The notes below the pieces were generated by a model, which was not told the DNA's origin, did no database searches, and saw nothing but the letters and a program-made list of their open reading frames with translations. Shown piece after piece: positions 1 to 9,582 of a stretch of DNA of 64,000 bases (its first letter is position 1; each line of letters opens with the position of its first letter). The translations under genes and the position numbers were made by a program. Source of the stretch: Dendrobium chrysotoxum (lineage: Eukaryota; Streptophyta; Magnoliopsida; Asparagales; Orchidaceae); assembly GCA_019925795.1 (NCBI GenBank), contig CM034309.1, positions 22,562,729 through 22,626,728 on the forward strand. Direction: 5' to 3'.

Positions 1-352
1 ATTGAAGACTACAGCCGCAGTGTCTAAGGACACATACCATACACGCTTTTCTTAGCGTGGTGGGAACGCCCAGACTCCCTACATTTCCCCCAAACGGGGG
101 ATATGCCGGGATGTTGCCGAAATTCAGACTGATTCTGATTCAGTGCCTGCGGGGAAACCACTATGCTTCTTTTTATGCAGGTACCTTTGGAGCTCCATAT
201 ACGCTTTTCTTAGCGTGGTGGGATTGAAGACTACGGCCGCGGTGTTTAAGGGTGTTTTACTTCTTTCTTTCTATTTGTGTGATGGATATTCGTGCATCGC
301 TAAGACGAAAACTTTACTCACTCCGCCGCCGCGAATCTTCTAGCCCGCAACA
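1..352 (+). mobile_element. 3' end of an LTR (copia-like) with an internal duplicated module
   Basis: Bases about 252-352 match the 3' end of the LTR at 7386-8817 when that copy is reverse-complemented. The shared elements are a pyrimidine-rich stretch, an ATTCGTGCAT motif, a CTCACT block and a terminal CCCGCAACA. The LTR therefore probably ends at 352. Upstream, two modules are repeated. A 22-base block with the hairpin CACGC...GCGTG occurs at about 43-65 and 200-222. A block starting ATTGAAGACTAC occurs at 1-28 and 223-250. The left end is outside the window, so solo versus full element cannot be decided. Confidence 0.5.
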
Positions 353-698
353 CTCTTCATGGCTCAGTCAGCTTCTTCAAGCCCATTTTGAAATGGTCTG
401 TTGTTTGCTGATCAGTTTTCAGCTAGATAATGACGATTTCTCTTCAATTTTATTCTTTGTTCCACTGTTTTTTTTTTCTCTCAGACACAAAGGAATTCCA
501 TCGGGAGTCAGTTCGTTGTTTGGCTGAACTCTGCTTGATTCAATTAGAAATAGGGACCTTTAATCTAATAGATGTGTATTCATCTCATTTCTACTGAAAT
601 GGCTTCTTCTTTTTTACTTGTATATGCTAATACTACTATCTTAAGAGTTTTAAGTGTCATTGCCTCACCTCTTCTAAATTTCCATAGTTGTATGTATA
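353..698. other. Unassigned AT-rich spacer
   Basis: I see no convincing coding signal here. The short ORFs at 143-527 run through the LTR end and have no recognisable domain. A short T run lies near 470. Confidence 0.4.
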
Positions 699-1205
699 TG
701 TTAGATTGGATCTTGGACCAATCCAGCCGGCCTAACTAGGACCGGTCCAAGTCTATGAACGGCAGAACAGGAGGGTTCCGCCCTCCTCCTTGCCGCCCAC
801 CTTATGTGGAGTCCACAAACTTGATTAAGGCGGGATTTGGGAAAGGATTAGGAGGGAATATTTAAATAGCAAGGATAGTTTTGGGTTTTAATCTAATTAT
901 TATTATTAATTTATTGTATTAAGAAGGCTTGAGGGAGGCTAGGGTTGGTTTTTATCTTTGATTTTTGCTGAAATTAGGGTTCTTGTGTTCTTGAGCGGAT
1001 TCTAACGACATCTAGAGATTTGGAAGAGACGGATCTTCCTCTCCAATAGAAGATTCATTGTATCTTGTTGTTTTTCTTCATCTACTTTCAATCAAGCTCA
1101 GTTTCTGATTTTTTCCTACAATATCTTTGCATTTTCTGTTTTACAAATTGCTGGAACTAAATTTCAGCAAGAGAATTTCTGAATTTCTACGAGCGTTTCC
1201 TAACC
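699..1205 (+). mobile_element. Solo LTR of a Ty3/gypsy element
   Basis: A 507-bp block starts with TGTTAG and is flanked by a perfect 5-bp duplication GTATA (694-698 and 1206-1210). It closely resembles the 508-bp LTR at 34190-34697 on the other strand. Both share the TGTTAG start, an ACCGGTCC-rich 5' part, an 'agggtt' middle part and a 'tttccwa' end. The canonical terminal CA reads CC here, which looks like a point mutation. No internal region follows, so this is a solo LTR formed by unequal recombination. It lies about 350 bp upstream of the first visible BAG exon and may sit in an intron of that gene. Confidence 0.72.
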
Positions 1206-1554
1206 GTATAGCATAGTGTGGGAGTGCATAGTATAATATTAGTTGTCTGACGTTACACCACAGTTTTTTTTTTTTTTATATGTGATGTTCAAATTTGTTG
1301 GTTCTATATGATTAGGAGCTGAAATCGGGTGCCAACCAGCCCATGGGCTTGTACTTCGGGGAACTTTGGCTCCCGTTAGAATATAGGATCCAGTGTTAGT
1401 TTTAATATGCGTTTGCATTGAGATTGAATTACTCAAAACAAAAAGGTTGAAATCAGATCCTTTAATATCTGTAAAGTAACTGGCAAAGTTTAATTTACTG
1501 TATTGATTATTTGGTTTTGATTCTCTAAGCGTTTAAATTCTTTTTGATATTAAG

Positions 1555-1873
1555 GCTTTAGCCAAAAGAACTATACACAGAAGTAAGGGTAAGAAGAAAG
1601 AACTATCACCACAAGATGCAGCAATGGCAATTCAGAAGACATTCAGAGATCATATGTCAAGACGCTCGCAAGCTCTTCATTCTCTTAGGGATCTGGCAGT
1701 GGCTAAGTCCAAACTGAAGGAGATTAGAGCCTTATTCTCAAATTTTACTTATCGTCATCGGATATCAAAAGATGCAGAAGAACGGCAACGGTTCTCTGAG
1801 AAAATAATCATACTTCTAGTCACTGTTGATGCCATAGAGGTAAGCTGATACTTTTTTCCATTCGCCTGGTAAT

Positions 1874-1925
<52 letters not shown>

Positions 1926-3223
1926 TTAATACTGTCTAATTAACCAATAAATAGCTACAATTCACCATGAAGTACTGACTCTTACATCTAATGACAATAA
2001 CACAAGCAATTGACCTTAAACTCACACTTGTATTCCCATTTTTCTCAAAGTGTTGTAGAAATTAAATATGGCGATATATGTTATTAGTTTCCATAACATA
2101 ATGCTCTATTCCGTCTGTTGCAGTTTCTGTAATTATATTGCCAATATCCTCAAGTAGAGTCGTCAAAGGGAGGGTGGATTTAAGGGGAATATGTGAATTC
2201 TTCATATATCTTTATATATGATTGATATATATCTGCTATTTCAACTATTTAATATTTACCCCCTTATAGAACTAAAAAAATTGTCCCCATCAAAAATATT
2301 CCAGCTCTGCCATCAAACTGATTATACAATTCAGATAATTGTTATTGATTATTTCTTTTTTTTTTTTTTAGTTTCTCTTTTTTTAAAATTGTGATATACA
2401 GATATTAGTTGGTTTTTTCCTTTAAGCAGTTGTACTACATATATATGAGACACTTTTGGTTGCATGGTTAGAGACTTAGACCTTCAAATTTAAGATAATT
2501 GGCTATAATATGTCTGAATTTTGACACTTAGGATCTGTTTGGAATGACTACAATATTTTATAAAGTTTATGTAAAATTGCCGTGAGAAAAATAACTTAAC
2601 TACTACTATTAAAAAAAACAACTTTTCACAAAGATTTTTGAAAAGCTATGAGAAAATGATATGAAAATAGCAGCTAAGCTAAATAAAATTATTGTTATTA
2701 TATAAAAAGTAAAACAAAGACAAAGCTATCCCAAACTGATAATATTTTCAAGACATTCATTTTTATTTGAGGAAAAAAATATAAATCTGAAAAAATGATG
2801 GGCCATTCTCTCATAATTTTCTGACATACAACATATAAATGATGTCGAAGTTGTGTTGAATTCTGCAACTATTTTAATTCCTCTCATAGTTTATGACATA
2901 ACATATTCATTTACATGTTTACTATGATTACTATGGTCTATGGAATGGAATGATTGTTTGATTCGTTGCTCTTCCCAATCATCACTTTACAGGGTCAAGA
3001 TTTTATGGTGCGCTCAGCTAAGAGGTCAATGACCCGTGAGCTGGAAGCCATGCTTGAGCTGGTGGATCCTCAGCCATACCGGGAATCGGGCTCAAGGCGG
3101 CGAAAGTTTGATCTGCCGGTCGGCTCCTTCTCAACCGAGTTGTCTTCTGGTGTGGCTGATGTCGTCCGCATGCTCGATCAAGAAGACGGTAGCAGTGCCA
3201 TCCTCCCTGACTTTTCACTCTGA
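1555..3223 (+). CDS. BAG family (BAG7-like) IQ/BAG-domain co-chaperone, 3' exons
   Basis: Two exons are visible. The first is 1555-1839, opened by an AG at 1553-1554 and closed by GAG|GTAAGC, phase 0. The second is 2993-3223, with acceptor TTTACAG and stop TGA at 3221-3223. They encode an IQ-type calmodulin-binding motif (AAMAIQKTFRDHMSRRS) followed by helices typical of the plant BAG domain, spanning the splice at VDAIE|GQDFM. The DAEERQRFSEKI and VDPQPYRE blocks are, from memory, shared with plant BAG7-type proteins. BAG proteins bind the Hsp70 ATPase domain and act in stress and cell-death control; BAG7 itself is linked to the ER unfolded protein response. The N-terminal exon is not visible. 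It is upstream, lost, or separated by the solo LTR at 699-1205. The intron 1840-2992 carries a long CT microsatellite. The frame is intact with no stops in the two exons. The 3' end may have alternative splicing (see findings). Confidence 0.82.
1875..1923. repeat. (CT)n microsatellite in the BAG intron
   Basis: About 24 perfect CT units start 36 bases after the exon donor at 1839/1840. A pyrimidine tract this close to a 5' splice site could affect splicing. Likely polymorphic in length. Confidence 0.95.
2528..2745. mobile_element. Possible foldback MITE in the BAG intron
   Basis: The left edge reads GTTTGGAATGACTAC and the right edge reads GCTATCCCAAAC, which are roughly inverted copies. This resembles the GTTTGGGA foldback family seen at 63.1-63.5 kb but is much more decayed. 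Exact ends and target duplication are not clear. Confidence 0.35.
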
Positions 3224-3399
3224 TCACTTCCTAATTTCTTCACTCCATTTTAATTAGATTGCAGAGGATGACTTCGTGTTCTCATTTAAAAACAAAAATT
3301 AGAACAGCTTGGATCCTATCTAGTAGCCTCAAAATTTGTGTTTTCGTATGGTTGGAAGGCTGACGAGTAGATGGTCCTCTGTCTCTTTACAAATATAAG

Positions 3400-3689
3400 A
3401 TTGTGATGCACCTGGAACTGCGAACAGCTTTAATGCCATTAAAATAGAGAAAAGAGAGAGCTATCTGCCAGTACAATACTGGTACCCATTGGCCGTCATT
3501 TTGGCTGCGGCTATGGCAGTTGCAGCTGTAGGCTCTACAGTAAGGGTTTTAATAGCTCGTAGATCTGTAGAAGCCTGCCACCAGCAGCTCGAAAGAATGA
3601 AATCTTATGAAACAGTAGTGCGACAAAACAAAAAAAAATGTTCAAGATTGTTCAAATTTCTTGGATCTTCTGTAAGATGTGTGCGTTGA
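3400..3689 (+). CDS. Candidate terminal exon with a membrane helix
   Basis: An open frame starts after an AG at 3398-3399 and runs to TGA at 3687-3689, about 95 codons. It has a polar start, then a hydrophobic stretch (YWYPLAVILAAAMAVAAVG), then a basic region (RVLIARRS) and a Cys/Lys-rich tail. The arrangement suggests a single-pass membrane anchor. It is not preceded by a good ATG. It can be joined in frame to the BAG gene if a GT donor at 3189 is used (phase 1, forming an Asp codon), giving a BAG isoform with a C-terminal membrane segment. I do not recognise it as a known family. It could also be a chance ORF in the 3' UTR. Confidence 0.3.
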
Positions 3690-4050
3690 TGAGAGAACAC
3701 TGTTCTTTCAGACCCCACAGTCTGATCGATATTACCTACAAACTTATAGATAAAATAAATAAATTTTTTTATATTTGAAAATGGCGTGAAGAGATAAAAA
3801 AATATATTTTTATATATATAGAAATGTTAGCATTTTTATTAATAATGCTTAAAAAATATCTTGCAGGTAAAAAATCTTAATTCCTAAAAATTTTAAATGT
3901 TATTGTAAAATTTTGAGATTGAATTAAAGAAATGATTAACAGTACTTTTAGTATATGAAAAATCTATTGCAAATGTATTTTGTTGAAAAGATATTGATTT
4001 GAGTTAAATTCTTTTTCATAATTTAATTTAAGTAGAGCTCAAATCTCATA
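3690..4050. other. AT-rich intergenic, likely 3' flank of the BAG gene
   Basis: AATAAA-like signals occur near 3755-3765. Nothing else is recognisable. Confidence 0.4.
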
Positions 4051-4061
4051 GATGGTAAATA

Positions 4062-4191
4062 GTTTTTTTTTTTTGGACAATTAGGCCAATTAAGGCAGGC
4101 TTATACACACATCGCATACATAAAATTCGAACCAAAGACCTCTTAGTTGATAGCCTAAGCGCTCAACCAATAGATCAAAGAGATCTGTGTG
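4062..4191 (-). mobile_element. tRNA-derived SINE (family 1), antisense
   Basis: On the minus strand this reads a box A-like TTGGTTGAGCGCTTAGGC, a box B-like GGTTCGAAT, a GT-rich body and a poly(A) tail (T run at 4063-4074). The flanks contain GTAAATA on both sides (4055-4061 and 4198-4204) inside an approximate 11-bp duplication. The same family recurs at 20018, 24969, 47150 and 62047. Such elements are transcribed by RNA polymerase III and moved by LINE proteins. Confidence 0.75.
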
Positions 4192-4277
4192 CAAATTGTA
4201 AATAATTAATGCCAATGTTCTTTAACTTACTTTTGTACATTTTGAATATTGTTACAGTAAGGAATAATGGCTATTTG

Positions 4278-4446
4278 CCTTTTTTTACATTTACGTTAAT
4301 TAAGGTAAACTTATACACAAATGTCACATACACAAGCTTCGAATTTAGGACCTTTTGATTTGTGGTGAAACCTTCCAACCAACGAATCCAGGACCTTTTG
4401 ATTAGTAGTTAAACCTTCCAACCAACAGATCAAGATAAGTTGGGTG
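4278..4446 (-). mobile_element. Decayed SINE (family 1) with an internal 43-bp tandem duplication
   Basis: It shares the 'ttaattaaggtaaacttatacacaaatg' layout and the CTTCGAATT box B remnant with the neighbouring SINE. The segment beginning AGGACCTTTTGAT and ending CCTTCCAACCAAC plus about 5 bases is present twice in tandem (about 4350-4392 and 4393-4435) with a few differences. Confidence 0.55.
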
Positions 4447-5191
4447 CTATTAGTTCTAAGGCAATCAAGCTGATGTTCTCATTATTTAACACTAAAATAA
4501 ATAAATTTTAGCGAGTATATGAAGTTAGTGAGCTTGAATTCAGCAAGGAAAAAAAAAGTAATAAACAAAACTCTAAGTCCCTCTAATATATAAAAAAAAG
4601 TATATTAAAACAATTTGATATAAAAATATTAGGATGAATTTTAAAATTATTTGATTTATATTGAGATTAACATTATTTAATACAAATCAAATGAATTTAA
4701 ATCCCATCTAAATATATTTTCCATGAAAATACTCTTAACACAAAATTTCTCCCTCAACAATGCTGCCAACCTCAAGCCAAACTATAGTTAATGCATCCAA
4801 GTTTATAACAGCACTGGCCTCTGCCAGTTCTCTGGCATTAGTAGGCCGAATTGAATGAATTCCGCTTGGTTGCCCAATTGCGGGAATCCGTGCTTAGCTT
4901 GCTGAAGTTGGCTACTTGAATGGTAGAGAAAGGTGGCTTTTTTTTTTCTCTTTCTGCTTCACAGCACATACTGGACTTGTTTTTCTCGGCAACTTTGGCA
5001 GTTTTCAGGGAAAGAAAGAGGGCACCGAGGACCTTGCGACTTGACGATAGACCGAAATGGGGACATGATCGCTGTGATCGTTGTTATAATGGCAAGGTTG
5101 TCTGTGGAATGCCTCTACGCTCGGGGAGAAAGAGAGGAATGGTATGGCTTAGGCCTTAATCAAAAGTTTTAAGTTTTTGGATTTTATGATT
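4447..5191. other. Unassigned AT-rich region with small non-conserved ORFs
   Basis: ORFs near 4920-5172 overlap in two frames and show no domain. No other support for a gene. Confidence 0.4.
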
Positions 5192-5653
5192 AGTACTGAT
5201 ATGTCATCAAAAAATTATTTTGATCGGATACGAATCTCGAGACAAAATTAAGTTAGAAATTTCAAAAATTAAATCAGAGGCTGTCTGAACTCTGATTTCA
5301 GCAAACATATAGTCGAACTGAACGGCTCGAAAATACGAACCCAACGACACCAAATTCGACCCATTCCGAGCTCAAATGGGTCCAACTTAAAGACCCGAAG
5401 CACATTTGGAAGGTTCAATTCATAATTTGGATTCCCAAACAATTTTCAAACGTGACATGCTTATATTCGATTGAGCGGCTCGACGAGACGAGTCTAACGA
5501 GCTCAAGATCGTCAAATTATGATATCATTAAAACATTCAAATGCCCAATAAACGGTCTATGATTAAGGGATTCAACATCGGCTGTCTATTAAAACCACTC
5601 CTGATTATCCTTAATCTTCCTCCTATTTATTGATCATGTCACTCTGAGAAAAC

Positions 5654-5661
5654 TATAAATA
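5654..5661 (+). promoter_or_regulatory. TATA box of the left solo LTR
   Basis: TATAAATA in a context shared with the inverted copy (8335-8342). It would drive transcription rightward into the minisatellite. Confidence 0.6.
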
Positions 5662-5744
5662 GAACCCTCATTTCTTATGAGGAAGGAGGCCCAAGCAAGA
5701 AGAGATGGAAGAGTTCTTTGACCACCAAACTCCTCCTCGACCAC

Positions 5745-6430
5745 CTCCCGGCAACCGACCGATGCCGAACTTCTGCCCGTCGCCGGACTTTTGTCGGACT
5801 TCTACCCAACGTCGAACTTCCGCCCGTCGTCGGACTTCTGCCCATCGCCGGACTTTCGTCGGACTTTTACCTGACTCCGAACTTTCACCCGTCTTCGGAG
5901 TTTCGTCGGACTTCTACCCGATGCCGAAGTTCTACCCGTCTCCGAACTTCTGCCCGTCATCAGACTTTCGTAGGACTTCTACCCGATGCCGAACTTTTGC
6001 CCGTCGCCAGATTTTTACCCGACGCCAGACTTCCGCCCATCAACTGTCCTTCCGACTTTCGTCTCCAGACAACAGTATTTTCGACCTCCGTCGCCCCACC
6101 GACTATGGTCCTTGCGACCTCAGTCACCTACTGACTACGATCCTTCTGACATCTGTCGCCAGACAACGGTCCTACCGACTTCCGTTGCTCGCCGACTACG
6201 GTCCTTCCGACTTTCGTCGCTAGATAACAATATTTATAACCTCCGTCGCCCACTGACTACGGTCCTTCAGACCTCTGCTGCCCGCCAACTACGGTCCTTC
6301 CGACCTCCGTCACCAGAAAATTGTCCTTCAGACCTCAGTCGCCCATCGACTATTGTCCTTCCAACCTTCATCGCCAGACAATATTCTTTCCGACCTTCGT
6401 CACCCACCGGCTATGGTCCTTCCGACCAAA
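5745..6430. repeat. Two-part GC-rich minisatellite inside the left solo LTR
   Basis: The first part (about 5745-6045) is built from an 18-bp unit close to TTCTGCCCGTCGCCGGAC, interspersed with an 11-bp short form TTTCGTCGGAC. The second part (about 6045-6430) has a 29-32 bp unit beginning TCCTTCCGACCTCCGTCGCC. Because 18 is a multiple of 3, long open frames appear by chance. Confidence 0.85.
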
Positions 6431-6753
6431 CGAACACGTCAACAGTGATTCTTCCTATTTCCACAATGTAATACACTCTATATGATGTATATTTGTTACT
6501 TCAAGCTAAGGCCTTCCCTCCAATGAAGGGCCTCATTTGTAATTAGATGTAAATACTAGTGGATTCATTCAAACTGGGCTAGGCCCCGTGGTTTTTCCCC
6601 TATTCAGGGTTTTCCCCGTAAAAATCTTGGCGTCACTTTAAATACTGCACCCCCTCTCTTTTATCTGTATGCGTGCTGGATCTTCGTACAAAATTAAGAT
6701 GTTAAACTATATATTTCTCTACCACCGTGAAGATTCCATGATGCAACACGTAC

Positions 6754-7380
6754 CTATAAACGTGTGTGATTTGTGTTTCATCATAACCGCCCTTTCAAAA
6801 AGGAAAAAAAAAAGTTAGTTTGATTTGTGGTGGAAGGATGAGGGTTTTGTAATTAATGAGATGTATTTTATTTAAAAATAATTAAATAAGAATTTAAATT
6901 AATAATAATAATCAATGATTATTATTAATCAACTACAGACATTAATTTAAATCAAATAATGTTATTTATGATTTAATTTGATTAATTAAAATTTATTCTA
7001 TTTAATTAATTTTATAAACTACTTATTACTAATTAATTAGACTAATAATCTCAGTGGATTGTAATATATATCTATATATATTCGCCTGCTAATTTAATAT
7101 TAATAATAAATATTAATTAATTAAATTTTATTAATATTAATTAATTAAAATTTATTATTTTAAGCTAATTGATATTTTTAATTTAATTTCTCAAAATATA
7201 AGTTATTATTTATTTGTCAAAGTATTACTAAGTAATCTTAGTCTGTAGTATGATGAGTTAGATCAAATGCCTTTGAGATTGCTATTTCTTTAATTGAGAT
7301 AAGATAAAAATTATATATTTCTTGATTTGAAGATGAATGTTAATATATTTTTAGAACATTATTCTTTTTTCAAAATCATG
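6754..7380. other. AT-rich spacer between two facing solo LTRs
   Basis: Very AT-rich, with short palindromic TTAATTAA stretches (6850-7200). No coding signal. It would be the loop if the two LTRs paired. Confidence 0.5.
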
Positions 7381-7469
7381 ATTATTGTTGCGGGGTTAAA
7401 TATTCGCAGCAGTAAAGTGAGTGAGTTTTTCATCTTAGTTATGCACGAATATTTAGCGCACAAACATGT

Positions 7470-7474
<5 letters not shown>

Positions 7475-7529
<55 letters not shown>
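7475..7529. repeat. (GA)n microsatellite in the right solo LTR
   Basis: About 27 GA units. The matching place in the LTR fragment at 252-352 has only a short pyrimidine stretch, so this expanded after insertion. Confidence 0.95.
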
Positions 7530-7531
<2 letters not shown>

Positions 7532-7679
7532 AAAATACAAAATCTTTTTTACGTGGAAAATTTGAAGAGCGAAAAATCACGTGGCCTCACCCAGGTGAAA
7601 AGATTCCACTAAATTTGAGTAAATTACAAAGGATGATCGACCTTTGACTTAAAGACGATGAGATTACAATAGTTCAGAG

Positions 7680-8245
7680 AGTTGAGTAGAAGTATGACGG
7701 CGGTTGGGCTAAGTCTGACGGCGCCGGAGCTAAATTCTAGCGAACGGCCAGTGATCAGACAATAATCGGGCGAGAGTCCGATGAAGGTAGGAGATCGGGT
7801 GGAAGTTTGGCGGCGGTTGGCGACCGGATGAAAGTCTGTCAGTTGTCATGGCCGGGTGGAAGTTTGGTAACGGTCGATGGTCGGGGCGATGGTCTGACGA
7901 TAGTGGGGCGAAAGTCCGGCGGCGATCGTCTACCGAGTGGAAATTCGGCTACGATTGGGGACCCGGTGGAGGTCCGACGAAGGTCGGACGAAAGTCTAGC
8001 GACGGTTGGTAGCCTAACGGTGGTTCGACGATGGTTGGGCGAAAGTACGGTTGTGGTCGGAGGTCGGGCGGTGGTCCGAATATGGCCGGGCGGAAGTCCG
8101 GCAGCGTTGGCTGCCAGGTGGAAGTCCCGCGGCAATCAGCGACCAGGCAGTGGTCTGACGATGATCGGGTGGAAGTCTAGCGATGGTCGAACGAAAGTCC
8201 GGCTGCGGCTGGCGGCTTGGTGGTGATCCGGAAACGATCAACGAA
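7680..8245. repeat. GC-rich minisatellite inside the right solo LTR
   Basis: Degenerate units of about 18 and 29-32 bp around the core GGGCGGAAGTCCGGC, the reverse complement of the units in the left LTR. The unit order differs from the left array, so the two arrays have diverged by gain and loss of units. Confidence 0.8.
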
Positions 8246-8334
8246 GATTCAACGGCAGTGGTGCTAGAGCTCTTGAAGCCTTAGAACTCTTTCTAATCTC
8301 CAACTAAGAGGTCTCCATATAGAGAGTGTGAGTC

Positions 8335-8342
8335 TATTTATA
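8335..8342 (-). promoter_or_regulatory. TATA box of the right solo LTR
   Basis: TATAAATA on the minus strand in the same context as 5654-5661. It would drive transcription leftward, towards the left LTR. Confidence 0.55.
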
Positions 8343-8822
8343 GATTTTTGTGAGCGGCGTGCGCTATAAATATGGAGAAGATCGGGGGTAAATGCGGAGT
8401 GCTCCATTGGATGGCCCGTATTGATCCCCTCGATCATAAAATGTTTTTCAAGTATTTATGTGCCTTAATGATGTCAAAATTAAATGATCTTAGGCTCGTT
8501 GGATTCGTCTCATCGAGCCGCTTGATTCAACTATAAGCATGCTATATTTGAATATCATTTGATCATTCAATTTATGCTTTGAACCTTTCAAATGTGCTTC
8601 AGACTTTCAAATGTGCTTCAGACCTCCTATTTGGGCCCATTTGAGCTTGGATTGGACCTATTTTGGTGTTGTTGGGTTCATCTCTTTGAGATTCAATTTG
8701 ACTATAAGTTTGTTGAAATTGGAGTTCAGATGGTCCAAGATTTAATTTTGAAAGTTTTCAACTAGGATATGCCTCAAGATTTGCGCCCTATCAAGACAAT
8801 TTTTTGATGGCGTATCAATTAT

Positions 8823-9582
8823 GATGCTTAAGAAAGAAAAAGTTCATACAAAAAAAATTGTGAAAAATGATAAAAATGATATTATATTTATATTATGATG
8901 AAATTTTTTATAAAATATAAAAATATTAAAAATAATTATTTTAATTATTTTTTCCTAAAATAAATAAACTAAGTATTTTGCAATCTAATTTAAAATCTAA
9001 TGGCGCCATGAAATCAGAGTGTTTTGCATTTTGACTTGAAATGAATTTAAATTCTTATTTAATTATAGTATATCCTGCTTCATCTTTTTCCCCCCTTTCT
9101 TTATGGTTCCGTTGTAATTTACACCAACAATTTTCTTTCCCGAAATAATGTTTCAACCTTCCATCAACCTTTTATCACACATTTGTTACAGCAGAACCGA
9201 CGGTTGGATTTTCAAGCTGAGTGGAGGTCATCCTCAGTTTCCCTCCTAAAATCTCTCCCCTTCCCCGTTTGGTTTGCTTACTCCCCTCCATTAATGCGTG
9301 GCTTGCCTTCTCCTGCTTCGTTTTTTGCAACACGAAGAACAGGTCCTTGTCTTCCCTTACACTGTCGCTTCTTCTCCCTCGCTCCCGTCCTTGTCTTCTT
9401 TGTAGTAGAATATGAGGAGAACCACTTTTGTTCCCCATCCTTAACTCTTCTTCTTCTTCAGAATTCAAAGCTTCACCAAAACAAGGACGACGGTATGCTT
9501 TGCTTTTTTTTCTTTAACTAAGACTTCTACTTTTTTTTTCTTTACAACGATTAACTCTGTGAAGTTCTGTTTGGGAACAGAA
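8823..9582. other. Upstream region and leader of the PLATZ gene
   Basis: AT-rich to about 9080, then pyrimidine-rich from 9090. The CT-rich sequence 9230-9540 suits a plant 5' UTR. A possible leader intron runs from a GT near 9492 to the AG at 9579-9580, just before the start codon. No clear TATA box is seen. Confidence 0.45.

Larger units (their letters stand above)
5197..6748 (+). mobile_element. Solo LTR, family B, plus orientation (1552 bp)
   Basis: It starts TGATATGTCATC and ends GATGCAACA. The flanks are AGTAC (5192-5196) and CGTAC (6749-6753), a 5-bp target duplication with one mismatch. The first 400 bases, including a GCGGCTCGAYGAGACGA block and a GAAGCACATTTG block, match the reverse complement of 8400-8817. 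A TATA box (TATAAATA, 5654-5661) precedes a long minisatellite. The 3' part carries the GTGGTTTTTCCCC and CCCCGTAAAAATCTTGG blocks typical of plant copia LTR ends. No internal region or primer binding site follows, so this is a solo LTR. Orientation is opposite to the copy at 7386-8817. Confidence 0.85.
7386..8817 (-). mobile_element. Solo LTR, family B, minus orientation (1432 bp)
   Basis: On the minus strand it starts TGATACGCCATC (8817) and ends CCCCGCAACA (7386). It is flanked by a perfect 5-bp duplication ATTAT (7381-7385 and 8818-8822). It is an inverted homologue of 5197-6748 and contains a minus-strand TATA box (8335-8342), a GC-rich minisatellite (about 7680-8245) and a (GA)n tract (7475-7529). 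No retroelement internal region is present on either side. Confidence 0.88.

Noticed and set aside
1..250. CRISPR-like spaced repeats
   Set aside because: Only two unequal modules of an LTR-like region are present, with no regular spacing; the organism is a plant.
5705..6471. Long overlapping ORFs rich in Arg, Pro, Thr and Ser
   Set aside because: They arise in several frames at once from the minisatellite inside the solo LTR, whose 18-bp unit keeps any frame open.
7807..8241. ORFs on both strands over the GC-rich array
   Set aside because: Same cause: tandem units in the right solo LTR; no domain and no gene structure.
9559..9582. Upstream extension of the PLATZ protein
   Set aside because: The extension begins with GTG, which is not a normal plant start; ATG 9583 fits the family N-terminus.
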